A stretch of DNA of 37,019 bases from an uncultured Lewinella sp. (GTDB taxonomy: Bacteria; Bacteroidota; Bacteroidia; Chitinophagales; Saprospiraceae): NCBI GenBank assembly GCA_913057725.1, contig CAJXOS010000055.1, positions 1 to 37,019 on the forward strand. Direction: 5' to 3'. Shown here in pieces: positions 34,258 to 37,019 of this stretch (positions are counted from its first letter, which is position 1; the number at the start of each line of letters is the position of its first letter). The notes below the pieces were generated by a model, which did not search any database, had not been told where the DNA came from, and was given only the letters and a program-made list of their open reading frames with translations. The position numbers and the translations under genes were made by a program.

Positions 34258-34543
34258 AAGCAAAAAAACTCCCTTGGGTTTTGATTCCCAACTTGTGAAC
34301 AACTTGTAAATGACCTGTTAAAAGCGTTCCACTTGTCGCCATGCGACCAGCTGGGCTGCTGATTTTTCCATAAATTGGAACTCCACACGTATTTCCATTT
34401 TTCTTTTCAACTACCAGAGTACCATAGTCTGGACCAGTTAAGCCACTAACAATTCGTGCCGCTGTGTTCAGACAGATTGAATCTTAACTAATCATCCTTC
34501 ATCGGTGAGTAATCACCCGACTGAACATTCTTTGGTATTACTT

Positions 34544-35398
34544 ATGGAAATAACAGTTGTAAGCGCCCCAGAGCAGATCAAGCCTAGTGTTTGGCAGCGC
34601 TCCTCCTGGTGGGCAAAAGTATGGAACTACCTTTCGATTCAAGCATGGGGAAAGTTACCGGCTCAACGGCAAAGAAGCATTTCAGCTAGTTATGCACGCA
34701 TCTACGACCAGCCCTGGTCTAGGCACATCATTACTCCGTATTGCTGGTGGCACTATCCAGAAAAAAACTATCTCGATCAGTTCAAACCTCCCAACGGGAA
34801 AGCGTCCTTCGAGACGTTTCAGGATTTCTTCACCCGGGAGTTCATTGATGCCCCTCAACCACAGTCGCCCTGGGCCTGGCCTTGCGAAGGCACACTCTGC
34901 CATCTTGGTGAAGTGGCTGAAATCCCACATTCCAATGTAAAGGGAGATATCCGCACGGTTGAGCAAATCTTTGGCCTGGAGGTCGGAGATATTCCTTCCG
35001 ACTACCATTTCAGCAATGTCTTCCTCCACAATAAGAATTACCACCGCATCCATGCACCTGTTTCGGGGCGAATCACCCGCATCCAGCACATTCCGGAAGA
35101 GCTCGTGATTTTGCGTCCATGGATCTACAAGGAGAACCCGTCGGTACCAGCTTTCCGCAATGAGCGCATCAATATCGATATTGAAGACATTGATGGTCAC
35201 ACCTGGTATTTATCCATCGTGGGCGGCCCAGCTGTTGGCACCATCGAGCTCCCCGAACGCATCCAACTGGGAGCCACCGTCGACCTCCTGGAAGAGTTAG
35301 CCGTATTCTATCTGGGATCCACTTGCTGTATGGCAGCACCCGTAAAAAGCTATGCGTACGAAAGTTACACGGAGGTGGAAATGGGGATGCCCTATTGA
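34544..35398 (+). CDS. Phosphatidylserine decarboxylase-like protein
   Basis: Resembles the pyruvoyl-dependent phosphatidylserine decarboxylase family that makes phosphatidylethanolamine. From the ATG at 34544 it has 284 residues. Family features: TFQDFFTREF (~91-100), a PxDG-like site that reads P113-C-E115-G, VKGDIRTVEQIFG, FLHNKNYHRIHAPVSG (His167 and His170), and LGST (257-260), where self-cleavage before Ser259 would form the pyruvoyl group. The catalytic Asp position is Glu here. There is no N-terminal membrane anchor. The frame opens earlier at a GTG (34505). It might be a variant decarboxylase on another lipid or amino-acid substrate. It stands alone. Confidence 0.8.
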   Translation: MEITVVSAPEQIKPSVWQRSSWWAKVWNYLSIQAWGKLPAQRQRSISASYARIYDQPWSRHIITPYCWWHYPEKNYLDQFKPPNGKASFETFQDFFTREFIDAPQPQSPWAWPCEGTLCHLGEVAEIPHSNVKGDIRTVEQIFGLEVGDIPSDYHFSNVFLHNKNYHRIHAPVSGRITRIQHIPEELVILRPWIYKENPSVPAFRNERINIDIEDIDGHTWYLSIVGGPAVGTIELPERIQLGATVDLLEELAVFYLGSTCCMAAPVKSYAYESYTEVEMGMPY

Positions 35399-35445
35399 AT
35401 AGACAACTCGCAAGCTCCTATCATCTAAGGCATTAAGAAAGAGAA

Positions 35446-35482
35446 GTGATTTTTGTCGCCCGCACGAGGTGGCAAAAATCAC
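35446..35482. other. Hairpin between the PSD-like gene and the MBL-rhodanese gene
   Basis: GTGATTTTTG (35446-35455) pairs perfectly with CAAAAATCAC (35473-35482), with further GCC/GGC pairing inside. No T-tract follows on the plus strand. It may be a weak terminator or a regulator-binding site upstream of the next promoter. Confidence 0.35.
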
Positions 35483-35527
35483 CAATCCTTGTGACGAAAA
35501 CCACAGACCTGGGGGGCGTCGGGCTAC

Positions 35528-35535
35528 TACTTTTG
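35528..35535 (+). promoter_or_regulatory. Candidate -7 box of the MBL-rhodanese gene
   Basis: TACTTTTG is an exact TAnnTTTG match 39 nt before the ATG. The preceding GC-rich stretch (GGGGGGCGTCGGG) has no clear -33 TTTG, so an activator may be needed. Confidence 0.5.
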
Positions 35536-35574
35536 CAGCATAAGTTCATTTGGCTAAAATAAAACTCAAGTGCT

Positions 35575-36984
35575 ATGAAAGTAGAACAGATTTATACTGG
35601 ATGTTTGGCAGAAGCCGCATATTACATTGAAAGCAAAGGCGAGGCCGTTATCATTGACCCCCTACGTGAAACAGCTCCTTATATCGAGCGTGCTACAGCC
35701 GACGGCGCCAAGATCAAGTACGTTTTAGAAACTCACTTCCACGCCGACTTTGTCTCTGGCCACCTGGACCTAGCTAAAGAAACCGGCGCGACCATCGTAT
35801 ATGGCCCTACGGCCAAACCAAACTTCGACGCTTACGTAGCACAAGACGAAGAAATCCTGCAAGTAGGTGATGTAAGCATCAAGGTATTGCACACCCCCGG
35901 TCACACTATGGAAAGCTCTACTTTCCTACTTCGTGACGAAAAGAATGATGACTACGCCATCTTCACTGGCGACACCCTTTTCTTGGGTGATGTAGGCCGC
36001 CCTGACCTAGCCATCAAGCAAGGAGAAATTACCGAAGAAGATCTAGCCGGCATGTTATTCGAAAGCCTTCGGAACAAGATCATGCCGCTAAAAGATGAAA
36101 TTATCGTTTACCCTGGCCACGGCGCTGGCTCTGCCTGCGGTAAGAAGATGAGCACGGATACCTGGGGCTACCTGGGCGATCAAAAGAAACTCAACTACGC
36201 CCTACGTGCAGACATGACCAAAGAAGAGTTCATCGAAGAAGTGCTTACTGGTCTGGTAGCTCCTCCGCAATACTTCCCCAAGAATGCGGTAATGAATAAA
36301 ATGGGCTACGAAAGCATCGATGAAGTATTGAAGCGTGGACTAACGCCACTATCTACACGGGCATTCAAAGCAGCTTGGGCGGAAGAAGAAGCGTTGGTAA
36401 TTGATACGCGGACACCACAATCTTTTGCCGAAGGCTTTATCCCAGGCGCCATTTTCTTTGGCCTGGACAACACCTTTGCACCTTGGGTCGGCACCTTGAT
36501 TCAAGACCTAAAACAAAGCATCCTGTTTGTAGCTGATCCTGGCAAAGAGGAGGAAGTAGTGACTCGTCTATCTCGCGTAGGCTACGACAACACCATCGGC
36601 TTCCTGGAAGGCGGAATGGATGCTTGGAAAGCAGCGGGGGAAGAGGTTGACACAATCGAAGAAATCAGCCCTGCAGACTTCGCCGCTACCTTTAAGGATA
36701 TTCAAAATCCATTGGATGTACGTCGCGCGAGTGAGTACAGCGCGGAACATATTGAAGGGGTGAAAAATTTCCCATTGGATTTCATCAATGCCAACATGAG
36801 CCAGCTAAAACGCGACGAGAAATATGTACTGCACTGTGCCAGTGGCTACCGCTCCGTTATTGCGGCCTCTATCCTGAAGGCCCGTGGTTATGAGCAGGTG
36901 GTTAATGTACCTGGCGGTTTCAAGGCACTTGTAAATACCAGTTTGCCGAAAACCGATTTTGTTGCACAGTGCACTGAGCTGTAA
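35575..36984 (+). CDS. Persulfide dioxygenase-like metallo-beta-lactamase fused to two rhodanese domains
   Basis: Predicted sulfur-oxidation enzyme of 469 residues, similar in layout to ETHE1/CstB-type fusions. The MBL domain (~1-245) carries H54-F-H56-A-D58 in THFHADFVSGH, HTPGHTMES, FTGDTLFLGDVGRPDL and VYPGHG, binding a mononuclear iron in persulfide dioxygenases. Rhodanese domain 1 (~255-360) lacks the active Cys: its loop reads FVADPGKEE. Rhodanese domain 2 (~365-465) has HCASGYRS with Cys421 as the persulfide carrier. It probably oxidises glutathione- or low-molecular-weight persulfide to sulfite and transfers sulfane sulfur. It is cytoplasmic, with no signal peptide. Translation ends 35 nt before the window edge. 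Confidence 0.9.
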   Translation: MKVEQIYTGCLAEAAYYIESKGEAVIIDPLRETAPYIERATADGAKIKYVLETHFHADFVSGHLDLAKETGATIVYGPTAKPNFDAYVAQDEEILQVGDVSIKVLHTPGHTMESSTFLLRDEKNDDYAIFTGDTLFLGDVGRPDLAIKQGEITEEDLAGMLFESLRNKIMPLKDEIIVYPGHGAGSACGKKMSTDTWGYLGDQKKLNYALRADMTKEEFIEEVLTGLVAPPQYFPKNAVMNKMGYESIDEVLKRGLTPLSTRAFKAAWAEEEALVIDTRTPQSFAEGFIPGAIFFGLDNTFAPWVGTLIQDLKQSILFVADPGKEEEVVTRLSRVGYDNTIGFLEGGMDAWKAAGEEVDTIEEISPADFAATFKDIQNPLDVRRASEYSAEHIEGVKNFPLDFINANMSQLKRDEKYVLHCASGYRSVIAASILKARGYEQVVNVPGGFKALVNTSLPKTDFVAQCTEL

Positions 36985-37019
36985 CATATACTGACGTTGA
37001 AGAGGTTTGGGAATCCAAA

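Noticed and set aside
34262-34283. Possible terminator after lgt (CCC TT GGG with A and T tracts)
   Set aside because: The loop would be only 2 nt and the stem breaks immediately, so it cannot be supported as a terminator.

Overview
The window looks like chromosomal DNA of a Bacteroidota bacterium, probably a Saprospiraceae/Lewinella-type organism. This rests on several traits: two proteins with type IX secretion (T9SS) type A sorting tails, an HYR-repeat giant secreted protein, an Omp28-type lipoprotein beside a DUF6029-like barrel, a TonB with long proline runs, weak or absent Shine-Dalgarno sites, and recurrent TAnnTTTG -7 promoter boxes. Genus is inference only. No rRNA, tRNA, CRISPR array, prophage or plasmid function was seen. 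Apart from one small transposase-associated element, the region reads as ordinary core and lineage genome.

Layout. 1-2.9 kb: 3' part of a eukaryotic-type citrate synthase, gcvH, a terminator, a VanZ-like membrane protein and TonB. 3.0-10.1 kb: envelope and secreted proteins on the plus strand (TPR protein, beta-helix T9SS protein, a serine hydrolase carrying a relic GH3 C-terminal domain, TraB/GumN protein and a coupled unknown), closed by a bidirectional terminator. 10.1-14.5 kb: a minus-strand DUF6029-Omp28 pair diverging from a TlpA thioredoxin and a cyclophilin, then a small membrane protein. 14.8-18.6 kb: a membrane-anchored coiled-coil protein, then a RAYT transposase bracketed by two 68-nt REPIN-like palindromes, then parE. 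18.7-26.9 kb: housekeeping and stress genes (tandem USP, atypical SDR, LpxH-like hydrolase, Crp/Fnr regulator, PaaE-like reductase, proB, mscL) with unknown membrane and secreted proteins between them. 27.2-31.1 kb: a 1313-residue HYR/dockerin/cohesin-like T9SS adhesin-type protein behind a structured leader. 31.3-37.0 kb: yraN, yaaA, a Tat-type TIM-barrel isomerase divergent from lgt, a phosphatidylserine decarboxylase-like protein, and a persulfide dioxygenase-rhodanese fusion.

Functionally the window mixes central metabolism (citrate synthase, GcvH, ProB), envelope biogenesis (Lgt, LpxH-like, PSD-like, TonB, T9SS cargo), extracytoplasmic folding and thiol chemistry (TlpA, Omp28, cyclophilin), and stress or sulfur handling (YaaA, USP, MscL, MBL-rhodanese).

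The strongest unusual signal is the REPIN/RAYT unit at 15810-16640. Its two inverted-repeat elements keep the same arm length and loop length and show a compensatory base-pair change between copies. Other points worth a second look are the GH3-less hydrolase, the single chain carrying both dockerin and cohesin-like segments, the SDR without its Tyr/Lys pair, and two cases (lgt, lpxH-like) where a non-ATG start is favoured.
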